A stretch of 64,000 bases of DNA from Sclerodactyla briareus (GCA_026419785.1 JAODTK010003532.1:124001-188000); one strand, 5' to 3'. Shown: positions 1-11,200, counted from the stretch's first letter. The notes: generated by a model from the letters alone, not told the origin. Made by a program: numbers and translations.

Positions 1-384
1 AACATTAACGCACGAACCGGACACACAGTTAAACAACCCACAAAAACAAGCAAACAATAAACCCTAGACACTTAAACCACGAAACAAACTGAGCCTCCCT
101 CGGGCCTCGCGCATTTACACTACACATTCCAGGAGGGTTTTTGGGCATTTTGGTTGCTGAAGATAATTCATATGAGTAAGCTAGCGAGCAGAAAGTGAAA
201 GGTCCCAAGCTTCCCTAGATAGCTTACCTATGGGAGGTTTATATGTCCTACCTACAAATTCGGCATTCCTTCCTCCCTTTTACATGGTAGTGAGGAGGAT
301 GGTGAGGGGGGGCCGTTTCCTAAAGATTGAAAACAGCATCATTTGATTTAGAACAATCAGATTTCAATATAAATTCCTTGCAAT
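1..384. other. unassigned flank
   Basis: I see no gene in this stretch. It is mixed-composition DNA with a G-rich patch near 300-312. The only open frames are short and match nothing I recognise. Confidence 0.5.
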
Positions 385-1140
385 TTTCAGCTAAACCAGC
401 CAGCTGGTTGAGCTAATTGGTATTATTTGGCATATCTATCTCACTATCTCTCTATCTTCTATATACCTATCTATTTACTCTATCTGTTCACTGTTGTCAC
501 AATTGCGGTTTTGGGCTCCCAACAGTCTTTCTGCAAATGAAAGTTGACCACCTTGGACAATGTTCATTGACCCCATGGACATGTTTGACCTTGTGGAGGT
601 CAAGGTCAAATGCCATTTAAAGTTCCACTGTGGCCCTGTCTGCCCATTTTTATTGAAATTTCACACAATGGTACTTGAATGCATCTCCTCCACAAGATTC
701 AATTGATGTTCTTCAAAGTTACTGTAATGGTCCTTGGGTAGAAGGCCATCAGGGTGTTTGGTATCCCTTGGGTCCAGTTTGGGCCCTAGAGCCCTATATA
801 TGAAAAACTGCAGATCTCGTATCTCTCCAGCAAATTCTGTTGCAAATGGCTGATGTTCCGTCATGATGATGATCTACTACCATATACCCTCAGGGTGCCC
901 AGGTTTAGTGTCACTGTGGCCCATCAATCTTGATTGAATGCTAAGACCATCTTTGGGCCATGCATAACAAAGGTCATAAAGGGGCACAATAGGCCATTGT
1001 TTGGAACGGTCTTCTTGGTCTCATGATCTTGATCATTTATCACAACCTTGGTACATTCTTCCTCGGTAACAATTTGTGCCGTTTGTGCTACAGCACCATT
1101 GGGGCTCTAGCTTTCATTTCATTTATCTTTGTCTATCAGA
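385..1140 (+). repeat. dispersed repeat, copy A (CTAT-containing)
   Basis: This segment is recognisably similar, in the same orientation, to 50163-51090. Shared landmarks in order are a 'caaccagc' start with 'ggttgagcta', an internal CTAT microsatellite-like stretch, a 'gggctcc' block, 'acacaatggtacttgaa', 'cttcaaagtta', and a 'ctacagcaccattgg' end. It also contains the direct half-site pair AGGTCAAGGTCA at 597-608. No protein signature is visible, so I read it as a non-autonomous or decayed mobile repeat. The family is not one I can name. Confidence 0.65.
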
Positions 1141-1649
1141 ATGTACTGAGCAGGGCCCCAGAAAGACTGTCATCTAAAGCTAGTGACCATACGGACGAAG
1201 CGGTTTTATTTATACAATGCAATACTAACTAATATAAAGACAGACAAGTGGAACAGCATCAACTACCAGTTCAGTTCAAAGGTCTGAAAAATTAAGGCAT
1301 GAAGCAGTGACGTGTTTCAGGTAGTGTGATGTATCAGTTTCCAATCATGTCGTGATGGTGGGGAAAACAAATGCAATCGTAAATGTCTAACTATTGTATT
1401 AATTACAACAATGTTTGTAATTCCCGCTTCTATGTACCTTGAGATGATTGCACAATTTCTTATTCGTATCTTTTCTCATGTTATAATGGCTATCGGTATT
1501 AATAATTCGCATTAGCCGATCGATGACCTCTGGTGTCTCGTCATGACCTCTGGTATTTCTTGCAAATCGATTTTAAATTAGAGCCTCTACCCGTAATGCG
1601 TCAGTAATAGACACATGGTTGCCTGAGAGGGATCACAGATTCATACTAA
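1141..1649. other. unassigned AT-rich spacer
   Basis: No recognisable gene or repeat is visible. The stretch separates the dispersed repeat from the duplicated 5' flank of aquaporin copy 1. Confidence 0.5.
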
Positions 1650-2330
1650 TAACACACGTACCCCTATGCCATTATTTATTCATTTTTAACCATTAAGTAG
1701 TCAATTCGACAATCTACCAGGTAGGCATCATTAATCAATCAAAATTGAGCTATCGATAAGTCGAATACATATGTATATAGTGTGATCAACATAGACGCAT
1801 GCGGTGCCCAACAAGATGACTAGCCGTAATGAGGTTGGGATCCCATAGATGCTATTATGCGTATCCGTGTTTGATGTGAAAATCACATATATACAAAAAC
1901 GAACGTTTGGTTTCAGAAGAGAAAACACAGTAAGTTTAGGCGAAAAGCCATAAAAATGCAGTCGTCACGCATATTTTGTCGTTGCCTGGCTTTTTAAGAT
2001 ATTCCATAGAATTCATTCTTCGTGGTGATACGCACTCCGTATAACGCATGGTACATGTGCTCATTTTCCCCTAATCAGTGGTTGGCTTGCCTTCATCATA
2101 AGATTTTGGCCTCTGTGGAACTAAATATCTACTTTGCAAACTAAAAAGACATATTCAGACACTGGCTCCCGCTCTGTTCACGTAAATTGGCGATTCGTCA
2201 CATGCGTATACCGGACCCCCGCATACGCATAATGGAATTCCAGCCTAACACGATAGTGGATTTCGGTTCCACGCTTGTACTAATTTTTAACCTGATCAGA
2301 CAAACTGGAACGACCAGCTACTACGGAGGG
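1650..2330 (+). promoter_or_regulatory. duplicated 5' flank of aquaporin copy 1
   Basis: The part from about 1650 on is similar to 32023-32226, upstream of aquaporin copy 2. Shared blocks include 'aacacacgtaccc', 'tgccattatttatt', 'gtgatcaa' and 'tttttaacct'. It therefore belongs to the duplicated locus and should hold the promoter and 5' UTR. I cannot point to a TATA box or transcription start with confidence. An open frame runs in from 2187 in phase with the aquaporin ATG. Copy 2 does not preserve this peptide except just before the ATG, where both read SYY followed by two residues. Confidence 0.45.
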
Positions 2331-2563
2331 ATGGTTGCGGAAGTACCTACTGCTCTCCTGTGGAGGGCTATCGCTGCAGAGTTCGTGGGTACAACGCTCT
2401 TCATTTTCATCCACCACGTGCTGCCTCCTTATTTCCCGCCAGCGGGTTTAGTGAGTGAGGAACGCCTTCGCTGCTGGTTCAGCCATAGCAACATTCGTTC
2501 TCTGTACATCTCACATCAGTGGTGGAGGACACTTCAACCCCGTGGTGTCTCTCTGTTTTCTTG
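2331..2563 (+). CDS. aquaporin copy 1, exon 1 (TM1-TM2, loop B)
   Basis: The ATG at 2331 has a good context (gggATGg) and aligns with the ATG at 32227 in copy 2. The first ~40 codons read in one frame through 'LLWRAIAAEFVG' and 'HHVLPPYF'. From about 2450 the homology continues in a different frame as 'RNAFAAGSAIATFV' and 'SGGGHFNPVVSL'. The exon ends at a strong donor, ttg|gtaagt. Loop B carries NPV instead of the usual NPA. The upstream in-phase ATG at 2187 is less likely to be the start because copy 2 does not conserve that extension. Confidence 0.85.
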
Positions 2564-5500
2564 GTAAGTTTCGCAGTAATGGTTTGTGATAGTTTCGTAC
2601 AAGTGTACGAAGTGTAAAATTGTGAGTTTTTCATTCTCCGAATCTTAGGAGTGAGAATCCCCCAATGTTATAATAACTATAACTCAAGAGACAATATCGC
2701 CTTGCATCACCTAGCTTTGAAGGGGGGCCGATGCATTCTGCATTCCTTACAACGGAACCCTTTCCGCGGTATATCGGAATATTATTGTATTGACTTATTA
2801 TAGTCGGTGACGGATCCTGTGTAAGATATTCTATAGAAAATTGTATTAAGACCATTCTCATTCGTGACGTCATGCATACGTTACTGTCGATTCCGCCAAC
2901 TGCTACTAGATGACAAGGTCTCTTTATATAGCTGAATCGCTATACTACTCACCGTAGTAAACTAGCCAACTTCACATCATTCACATGTTTTTGCTACCTG
3001 TTTCACCTCCATATTAATATCATTTTTATTGAACATTTGGTGGGACAATACAACACATTCCCGTATCTATTCATCCACACTACCCTCATCAGCCAATGAG
3101 CAATGCGAAAGTTCGTCATGGATGGGGTTGCCTTTAATGAAATCTAGTTTATTTTCGGAAATTACCACTCAATTTATCTTTCTGAGACATCCACCTTGTT
3201 AAAAATTTGGAAATCGTTCCGCTATTCGTCATCATGTTCTGCCATTCAAATTAATTGAAGAGGAATTCACACGTTTTGAGACTTTTAGAGTAAAATCATA
3301 GGCTATCTCTCTACGTTCTTGTAGTCGTGGCCAAATTCGTAGAGAAGTCAATAAATTGTTTGATTTTCACCTAAGGGGAAAACACGGGTTTGTTATGGAT
3401 GAGTTGCCAATGTGAGTTCATTTGGCTCTGTTTAATTCACAGATAAATTTATCGAAAACTAGTTTTCTTCTGAAGTGGTATGTTTTCCACATTAATCAAA
3501 CGAGGTAAGAAGGGAAAATTGCCCGACGCATTCGTTTTACTCGATGGCAAGATGTTCATCATTGGGCATCGGGCATTGCAACAAACAAAACCATGAATGA
3601 ATTATGGACCAATCTAATTCTACTAATGTCAAACGAGTTCAGTGTTGCTCAAATCTGTCTGTTTTGTGCATTTCAAAATACACTTCATCCAAAGGCTTGT
3701 GTGCGGTGATCATAATATCCAGGAATCTGAACTCTTACAGGGATCGCCGAGTTGGTGGGGTATCGACCCATGTGTTTCACAGGAGAATGCTACTTTGAGG
3801 GCGATTACAGCAGCCAAGCAGGATAGTAGCCTCGCTGCAGCAGACCGATATGAGAAGCCGTTCTAAATAGAGGGACTTCACTATTTTATTACCACGTTCG
3901 GTGTTTAGGCAAATCACCGATGTTTGTTGCAGAGTCATTGCACATATGAGGGAATGAGGCTGATACAAGGTCAACAAAGTCAAACACCTGTTTCAACAGG
4001 CTCTCAGATAGCAGAGGCAGGTTTAGGGTTGAGTAACCTGGAGCGATGGGGAGTGAAGTGCCGAGGCAGAAGGGAGAGAACATGGGAGATGTGCTTCCAT
4101 CGGAGTGGCATCTCGTGGTTACACGTCTGTCACGAGAGGCGACTCAAAGAAGCTTTGAATTCTATTAGAATTGAAAGACACCCCCTACGGGTTCAGGCAA
4201 TCTCCCGGATTAGTAACAATTTGCTGCACTAATAAAACTCAGAAACGATTTTCCTTCGTCATTTTTCAGCCTTCAACTTCTCACGCCCTTGAGGGCCCAA
4301 TTTTGTACACTAGTTTGGCTCAAATAGGAGTATAACCCAACCACGGCGGCGACGGTGCTGGGGCCAGGCGTCACCCCAGCACAAGGGCTACTGATTAGAG
4401 GTCGTTCTAACAGTACAAACTATCTTTATGATTTTCGCTGTTGTGGACGAGGATCGTACGGATATCTCGGCTCGAAACCTTGGGATCGGCATGTCGTTGT
4501 GATGGGATTCTATGCGCGGTAAGTTATCCAGCCTCTCAGTCCTGAGATTCAGTCCCATTTGTTGTAACCACGAGGTGTGGGGAGGTGGGCAGAAAACCCC
4601 CAGAACCCAAGTGATCAATAAATTGTTAACACGAAAACTTATTTTTGCAGTTTGTAGAGGGTCTGTAGTGTTATTCAGCCAAAAATATTGCAGCGGCACT
4701 GTGTCTAAGGCCAAACAAAGAGATACTATTGCCAATAGGGAGGGTGTGGTCAATTATGAGGGCGCACTTCCCTTAGGTCTGACGGACCCTTCCCCCCCCC
4801 CCCTATCATACGAAAATCTCAGACGCGGGACTGTTGTCCAGTATGGTTAAGGGGGTATCCGTTCACTCATCCACCCCAGGGCTCCCGGACCAACTTTCTT
4901 AGCTTAACATCATGGTCCGCTGTTATCCCTCGCCGTAAGCAGAATGAATCATGCATCTGCTTTGTGTATGTGACGTTTCATCTAAGAACAATACCCAAGT
5001 TCGAAGTAGAGCTGTTGATTACAGTTTATAAAGAGGAAAGACCCCATAGTGCTTTGGACCAGGTCTTAGTTTTACCTAGGGTTCCTAAGTCTGAGAAAGC
5101 TTTAATTCAGATAACTTTGCAACGGAAGGATGTAAGAGCTCTTACTTGACTGAAGTTTTACCCATGTAAGAGATGTGCACAGTTATTTGGGGATTAGGTC
5201 CAAGGTCGAGGGAGTCAAAGTCCGAAAAGCTCGTGAGCAACAATAACTGTGCCACGAAAGGATGTAGAGGGCTCATTCTTGCAAGAATTTTAAACCATGT
5301 GGAGTAGATTGTCACCACTTTTTGGGGGTCATTCCAAGGTAGAGGTAGGTCGAAGTCCGAAAAGCTTGTGACCACAATAACTGTGCAAACTAAAGGGATG
5401 TAGAGGGCTCATACCTTCCATGAAGTTTTCCATGTAGAGTAGAATGTATTTTCCGATGCTGTCAGTATTTGCCATCTGACTCTATTTACAAATACAAACA

Positions 5501-6790
5501 GAATGAATCACTGATAAAGTAGTTGGTTATTACAAGCCCTCTATATATATTGATATCAGAAATGTTCGTCCTACGGCCCCATCTCCATCTCGCACACTAT
5601 ATATGTGGCGCGCTACTAGTGGTGAACGTATGACTAATGCTCCGTAACAGTTATCCACAGGTCAATTACACGGGGCAGCAGAACCCTGCTCGGTCGATCA
5701 GTTCAGCTATCGTCACGGTACTTGGGACGATCACTGGGTGAGTTTTCGGGCAGTAGGCCATTAAAAAAGAAGGTTTTAAATTTTTTTTTTCGAAGTAAGG
5801 GAAATCTACATTTCTCGATGAAATGCGGGACGGCGGGTCCCGGATGATTCGTTTTATGTGTGATACAGTGGCGTAACTTCAGGGGTGGATGTGTTTTATT
5901 TGTGCTTGTGTAAATGCGAGGGCAAATGCGACAATGCATGGTGGTAGGACTGCAGGGGCGTAGTTGCTCTGGTGTGTGAGAATGCAGAGAAGTATTCGTC
6001 GATGTGTAGGTGAATTTAAATGCATTGATACATGCATGGATGCGGGGGAATGGCATTTATCATTGACGCTTTGCAAGCAAATTCCGGGGTCGAATTATAG
6101 CAGTCCTGGACGTTTTCCATAGGTTGGTTTTACTTGTCCGTTGGCGGGCGGGGCGAAGTCTTGTCTTCATTTTCATAGGTCCCCTGAAATGCAGTGCATT
6201 ATGCATGGGTTTCTGGGGTTTCGGGAATATTTTGCAATAAATCCCAACTGTCCGGCTGTGAGCAGTCACGTTGGACATGAATCTTCCACTCCCCAAGGTT
6301 CCGAGAGGATTGGTCGGATCCTGGGGTTTAACTGTGAGCGTCCTTCCGGAGAAAACGTAAACGATAAATTGTGAGCTGACAATAATTAAAAACACACAAA
6401 CAATACACTAGGTTAATCTATCAGTCGTTCACTAATGGCAACTACCCAATCAACGCATTTGGCACCCGTATGAATTAATTCACCATTTTCCTCCCTCTCC
6501 ACAATTGTGGGCTGCTCGGAGCTACCCACTCCCGTTCATTGGACTCTAACCACGCCCAGAAGAGGCTGGTCAACGACATGACTTGGTGTTGTACGAGGGT
6601 GAAGGCAAATGTCCCACTCCCGGGTCAAACAACGAGAAGGAGAATGCTGAAGCAAGCATATGCGATACCCGTTCTTAACATGTTTAATGACTTTGCATTA
6701 ATGTTTTTCGGCGTCTGGTGTAATGTAATAATGGTTATTGGCGATGGCGTATCTCCCCTCTTTTTTCCTGTTTTTATTCGTCTCGCCTAA
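2331..6790 (+). CDS. aquaporin-like channel gene, copy 1 (frame-broken)
   Basis: This is a membrane water or small-solute channel of the MIP/aquaporin family. Four exon-like blocks carry the family landmarks in order: TM1 'AAEFVGTTLFIFI', TM2 plus loop B 'SGGGHFNPVVSL', loop C/TM4 'VLGPGV...QGLL' with 'FMIFAVV', 'RTDIS', loop E 'NYTG...NPARS', and a TM6-tail block with 'GLLGA' and 'TWCC'. The 'RTDxxGS' and 'NYTGxxMNPARS' strings are most like classical AQP1/AQP4-type channels, judged from family memory. Frames are broken at several places, for example near 2450 and in exon 2, where about 50 bp of TM3 is missing relative to copy 2. It may be a pseudogene, or a real gene damaged by assembly indels. 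Introns are about 1.7, 1.1 and 0.75 kb. Confidence 0.82.
2564..4269 (+). other. aquaporin copy 1, intron 1
   Basis: This non-coding interval lies between the exon 1 donor (2564) and the exon 2 acceptor (tttttcag ending 4269). It is collinear with intron 1 of copy 2 (32453-34341). Matching blocks include 'ccacattaatcaa', 'gaagggaaaattgcc', 'gcagccaagcag' and 'tagcagaggc'. The short frames inside it are not conserved as protein. Confidence 0.65.
4270..4518 (+). CDS. aquaporin copy 1, exon 2 (TM3-TM5, damaged)
   Basis: The acceptor is tttttcag|c and the donor gcg|gtaagt. Readable fragments in shifting frames are 'TPLRA' (loop B/TM3), 'ATVLGPGVTPAQGLLI' (loop C into TM4), 'IFMIFAVV' (TM4), and 'RTDIS' plus 'GIGMS' (loop D/TM5). 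Copy 2 has 298 bp here. This copy is about 49 bp shorter, and the missing part is the 'GGATIGASI' segment of TM3. At least two further frame changes are needed to read it through. Confidence 0.75.
4551..4833 (+). mobile_element. MITE-like element, copy 1 (in aquaporin copy 1 intron 2)
   Basis: About 300 bp shared with 35881-36170, 41149-41452 and 60173-60410. Landmarks in order are an 'ACCACG-GGtGG' G-rich head, 'acccaagtgatcaataa', 'tttttgcagtt', 'attgcagc', 'gtgtct-gg-cc', 'gggcgcactcccttggg', a C-run near 4793-4803, and the tail 'aatctc..acgcg'. It has no coding capacity. Element limits are approximate because the terminal repeats are imperfect. The position just after exon 2 is shared with copy 2, so the insertion probably predates the gene duplication. 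Confidence 0.7.
5145..5430 (+). repeat. tandem ~115-bp units (intron 2, copy 1)
   Basis: About two and a half degenerate units contain 'gcttgtgagcac-ataactgtgc', 'gaaaggatgtagagggctcat', 'catgtagagtag' and 'gg-ccaaggt-gag-gagtc'. The same unit occurs at 36480-37000 inside intron 2 of copy 2, so the array is part of the duplicated locus. I infer a degenerate dispersed satellite. Confidence 0.65.
5661..5737 (+). CDS. aquaporin copy 1, exon 3 (loop E, second NPA)
   Basis: The acceptor is tatccacag|g and the donor ctg|ggtgagt. The translation reads 'VNYTG', then 'NPARS', then with frame slips 'SAIVT' and 'DDHW'. This matches the loop E half-helix of aquaporins and precedes TM6. The length of 77 bp is close to the 81-bp third exon I recall for classical vertebrate aquaporins, and the difference fits a few indels. 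The second NPA box is intact here, unlike the NPV of exon 1. Confidence 0.88.
5738..6495 (+). other. aquaporin copy 1, intron 3
   Basis: Intronic DNA with a T/A run near 5761-5790. It contains no identifiable element or gene. The acceptor for the next exon is not clear in the sequence as given. Confidence 0.5.
6496..6790 (+). CDS. aquaporin copy 1, exon 4 (TM6 end and C-tail)
   Basis: Reading from about 6502 gives 'GLLGATHSRSLDSNHAQKR', followed by 'LVNDMTWCC' and a tail ending at a TAA at 6788-6790. It aligns with exon 4 of copy 2 ('GGFLGAATYRWILNPN', 'IAQDTTWCC'). The tail after TWCC is unlike copy 2 and turns hydrophobic near its end ('FNDFALMFFGVWCNVIMVI'), so the true stop may have been lost and the last part may be 3' UTR. 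No clean AG acceptor precedes it. Confidence 0.7.
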
Positions 6791-6819
6791 TGAAAAAACG
6801 ACTTAGTGGTCACTAGGCG

Positions 6820-6895
6820 TGTGGTTGTGTGTATGTTGTGTGCGTGAGTGCGCGCGCGTGTGTGTGTGTATGTGTGTGTGTGTCCGCACTTCTCG
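6820..6895 (+). repeat. TG/CG dinucleotide microsatellite
   Basis: An alternating purine-pyrimidine run (gtgtgtgt with cgcgcgcg inside at 6850-6857) lies about 30 bp after the aquaporin copy 1 stop. The two short antisense frames it opens are artefacts of the repeat. Confidence 0.85.
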
Positions 6896-6999
6896 GGTAG
6901 CAGGATTATCCACGAACGATCAGTGCATTGCGACAAAATTTGGCATCTATGGACATGATGCGGATAGAATGTAGATGAACTGATGAGATTTCAGCGTAA

Positions 7000-7340
7000 A
7001 TATTGTTAATTAATTCGTCTAATTTACATACTTTATGCGAAATTCAAAAGTTCGTAGGATTTTCACGAAACTTGGGTGAATATGGTCTACTTCAATCCCA
7101 AAACTTTTAACAAAGATTCGGGGTCAAGGGAGGTCATGTTCAACGTACCTAAATTGCATAATTAATGCCAAATTTTTGAGTTTGCTTGGATTTTCATGAA
7201 ACCTGGTGGGTATGGTTTATCTCGAATTCCAATTTTTTATCATGATTTCAGGGTCACTGGAGGTCATTCAACGCGAACGTGTAATTTTGCATAATTTTTG
7301 CGTAATTTCAAATGTTTTGCCGGATTTTTTGAAACTTGGT
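7000..7340 (+). repeat. three degenerate ~130-bp tandem units
   Basis: The phrase 'gattttcacgaaacttgggtg' recurs in diverged form near 7058, 7190 and 7321. It is joined each time to 'gcataattaatgc' type AT-rich text and 'gggtca-gg-ggtcat'. There is no protein reading. It appears related in style to 24880-25080. Confidence 0.6.
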
Positions 7341-7529
7341 AAATTGCCTAAATTTGCCTAATTTAATTCAATTTTAGTCTCATTTCCACAACTTTTCCCT
7401 CCTTTAGTAGACATTGTCAATAATCTGAGTCCTTCGAATTTGGAATTGGTCCCTGATTAGTAAGCTAGTTTTTGTTAAATGCTAACACCGAATCTTTAAA
7501 GCGACACTGGAATGTCTTGTAATGTTTTG

Positions 7530-8451
7530 CATGGTGGGAAACCCCCCCTTAATAGAAGAGTACACTGATCGCGCAACAACCAGGCGAGACACTGGAGCGA
7601 CGCCTGTTTACATACATAGCGTTCCTGCAGCTTTAGTATTACCCACTCAAACACCCTACCAGAGCTGAACTACTGAAGAATACAACATTTCCGCAAGGCA
7701 TTGTTGTTTTTTTAGCATATTAGTCAAGTTCGTTGCCTGGTGATGATGATGATTGGATTTAACTAAGAATAACAAGTAACCGTTTCGAGTTTTCGTAAAT
7801 CATGTAATGTTACCTGAAGTGTTATATCCCTACGATATATAGGTCTACAAATGCTTAGATATGGACGTTTTTTTATCATATCTCGGTGAACGATGTCATT
7901 TTGTAGCCCATTCTTTCTTTTGCAGGTATATCGCCTCAAATATTTTTGGATTCCATTTTGAGGGGAAACAACAAACATGCTATTTTTACATAAAACTAAA
8001 TCTTTTTGCGGATCTATTGAACATTGTATTTCATTTCGCAGACTGTTGAATTTTAGCACACTTGAAACCAAAACACATATTTGGAGTAGGCTTATAAGAA
8101 GGCATAACATTTTTACCTTTAATTTCTTCCAGAGGCTGTTCTGTACATCTACTCGTTCTGCATTATTCTGTATATTCCATATTAGTTGATATAAGCCATA
8201 ACTTCGGGCATTTAATTGTGTTTCCCTGCTCTCCCAGATGAGTACGGTAATTCATCCTGATACTTCAAATGTGGGAAGGAACATTTTTCATGAATTTCGC
8301 AAGTATAAACAGTACAAAGGAAAACCAATCCGGATCGATGTGTGTATCTGTGTGTGTGGATGTGTGTGGCGTGGGCGTGGTGTATGTGCGGGTATGGCTT
8401 GCCCGTTTTTTTTCTTCTGGTGGGTGTGTGTTTTGACCGGAGGCCTTGTAG
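7530..8451 (+). repeat. tandem duplication, unit 1 (~0.92 kb)
   Basis: This block is repeated immediately downstream at 8452-9350 with high identity over most of its length. Shared landmarks are 'cactgatcgcgcaac', 'ctaccagagctgaactactg', 'aacaagtaaccgtttcgag', 'gaggctgt', 'ataagccataacttcggg' and a TG-rich end. The short open frames on both strands recur in both copies only because the DNA is duplicated. No known domain is visible. Confidence 0.85.
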
Positions 8452-9350
8452 TTTGCATGGTGGCTATAGAATACACACTGATCGCGCAACCATGCGAGAT
8501 CCTGGGGGGCGATCGCCTTGTTTACATACATAGCTTCCTGCAGCTTTAGGTATTACCTCAAACCAACCTACCAGAGCTGAACTACTGAAGAATAGCACGA
8601 TTCACAAGGATTGTTGTTTTTAGCTTATAAGTAAAGTTCGTTTTGCTGGTGGAATACGACATGATTGGATTTAATAAGAATAACAAGTAACCGTTTCGAG
8701 TTTTCGTAAATCATGTAGGCCTAATGTTACCTGAAGTGTTATATCCCTACGATATATAGGTCTACACATGCTGAGATATGGACGTTTTTATCATATCTCG
8801 GTGAACGATGTCATTTTGTAGCCCATTCTTTCTTTTGCAGGTATATCGCCTCAAATATTTTTGGATTCCATTTTGAGGGGAAAATGCAGCATCTATTTTT
8901 ACATAAAACTAAATCTTTTTGCGGATCTATTGAACATTGTATTTCATTTCGCAGACTGTTGAATTTTAGCACACTTGAAACCAAAACACATATTTGGAGT
9001 AGGCTTATAAGAAGGCATAACATTTTTACCTTTAATTTCTTCCAGAGGCTGTCCTGTTCATCTACTCGTTCTGCAATATTCTGTATATTCCATATTAGTT
9101 GATATAAGCCATAACTTCGGGCATTAATTGTGTTTCCCTGCTCTCCAGATAGGTACGGTAATTCATCCTGATACTTCAAATGTGGGAAGGAACATTTTTC
9201 ATGAATTTCGCAAGTATAAACAGTACAAAGGAAAACCAATCCGGATCGATGTGTGTGTACCTGTGTTTGTTGTGTGTGTGTGCGTGTGCGTGTGCGTGCG
9301 TGTATGTGCGTGTATGCTTGCCCGTTTGTGTGTGTGTGTTTTTTTTGTGA
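8452..9350 (+). repeat. tandem duplication, unit 2
   Basis: Second copy of the ~0.92-kb block. It differs by scattered substitutions and small indels and ends in its own longer TG-rich tract (9250-9345). Each unit ends in a TG tract, which is typical of unequal exchange between simple repeats. Confidence 0.85.
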
Positions 9351-9429
9351 CGCTTGCCCCATGTCATGATTGCCTAAAAACCGTGGAACCGATTTTGATG
9401 AAATGTTGTATATAGCATGGGGGATGGGG

Positions 9430-9660
9430 ATATCGACTGATTAGTCTGATTGGGCAATAGCCTATTTTATTAACATCAGCATCACAGCGGGCCATAGAAG
9501 CTATGCTAATGTGGTTTGGATTGAAGGGCCAGCTAGGATAATAGGTGGGGCATACTTGCCGAGCAGGGGATCGTACCTCTACTGCACTGATTGTTAGCTG
9601 CGAATCCTTCACCAAGTACACTGAATAAGGATATGCCTCTTTGGAGGTACCTCAGTGGGG
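9430..9660 (-). repeat. possible tRNA-derived SINE fragment
   Basis: On the minus strand, 9550-9615 reads with a B-box-like GGTACGATCC and an upstream tRNA-like stretch. The match is partial and no clear tail is present. I call it a weak SINE candidate only. Confidence 0.3.
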
Positions 9661-9949
9661 AGAGAGGTAATGCCAAGCACTGGTAGGAAGGCAGCTGGTA
9701 CCAATCAAAGCCGTCGAACAGTTAATGTGGTCATATAAATTTCACATTCACTCTGTCGGCCTTCGGTGACCTTTGACCTGACAGGGGAAAAGGGACAATA
9801 CGTAGCAAGAATGGAGTCCGCACTATCTTCGTGGTTAAAACCGTTATCAGTTTACAAGTAAGTAGTTTGGGTAAATGAGGCTGATCTATTCCTGATTTTC
9901 TAGTGGCTTTCATGCAGCAAGCCCGCAATATAACATAAACTGCTTAGCA

Positions 9950-11200
9950 AAAGCCGAAAATGTTGCTTGAATATGAGTGGTTGGAGTGAAGTATACAAAC
10001 AACCAGTGAGAGATCAGGAATATTTCAACCTTTTGAACACAAGAATACTTGTAAACGTGACAACACTTATAGGATGTAGTTTAGTTCTGTGGTAGTAGAT
10101 GATCCATATTGATATTCTGGTCAAAGATTACAGGAGGCCAACAGAGGGCTGTCCGAGATTTATAGAACCCATAATTATTTAAATGAGCGGTTCAATTTCT
10201 GTTCTGGAAGAATAAGTTGAGAGTGTGGAGTAGACATTCCACATTCTGTTGAAGGCGAGTAAGGCTCACTTTACGTTAGCGTATAGTCAAAGTCCGAGCA
10301 AAAGTGTAGTATGTTTAAACTTCCATATGCAGTTGGCCAAATGGGCGCCAATTGTTTGGGCAGGTTAAAGGTCACGTTCAGGCAGAGTGGTCATAGTCTG
10401 GGATTCCTCATGAAGCGATGATGTTAGGGTATATAGGTTGACCAATGTGGAGCAGACGATTCCCATTGTTTTGGGGTAGGTCAAGGCTCACTCTAAATTA
10501 GCAGAGGTCAGAGTTTCTTGCTTGTCTTGTATATGCAACACAACTAGTGGTTATCACTGCCATAGGGGACAGCACACAACAGGCACAAGCTTATAGAAGC
10601 GCCTGAGTTGAAGATGATGATGAAGAAGAAAACACCGAAGGTCCACTTATTCCTGACATAGTGAGACTAGATGGCATTCCAATGGCTGGACTTGGTCTTG
10701 GGCCAAAATGACCACCTGAAGACGCGGTAGTAACAATAACATGTCTATCGTTAAGTAATTCATGAAATCATGTGAGCACGAATAACTGTCAATGTCAATA
10801 TCAGGGAGGTTAGCCACATGGACCTGATGGATTGAATGATTCCTGTTATGTTTAGGTGCACCAATAGTCTCTTGTAACGAAGTACCGAAGCCTTGGAAAC
10901 ATTGATTGAGCTAAGGTGTAGTGTATGTTCCTACTTAGTATTGTAGGTTGGACATATGGCCTCCATTGTTTTGGGTCAGTCAAAGGTCACTTAGGGTCCA
11001 CAGGGGCAAAGGTCTGAAATGCCCTCCCTAGGAATGCGATGACGTTTTTTTCAAGGAGATGTGGAGGGCCTAGTTGGTAGAAGGTTTCGGTTATGAAAAA
11101 CGGGGATCCTGTCGAATGTAACAATGATGGTCGCACGGGCCGATGATGACCGATACTTGACAGTTGACAGAGGGTGTTCGGTATGCTTCGATGAAGAGTT
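9950..11200. repeat. degenerate ~110-120-bp repeat field with AGGTCA-like half-sites
   Basis: Loose recurring motifs are 'gtgagcacgaataactgt', 'gatgtagggtatataggt', 'gtggagcagac', 'attgttttgggtcag' and 'caaaggtcac'. Half-site pairs include 10362-10374 (AGGTTA-A-AGGTCA) and 10973-10989. No gene is visible. Confidence 0.5.

Noticed and set aside
2187-2330. N-terminal extension of aquaporin copy 1 from an upstream in-phase ATG
   Set aside because: Copy 2 does not preserve this peptide apart from a few residues next to the ATG at 32227, so 2331 is the better start.
3604-4232. Frames in intron 1 of aquaporin copy 1, with similar text in copy 2
   Set aside because: Similarity is explained by duplicated intronic DNA. 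The frames do not match aquaporin and are not preserved between copies.
8238-9415. Open frames rich in Val-Cys or His-Thr
   Set aside because: They translate TG microsatellite DNA and recur only because the block is duplicated.
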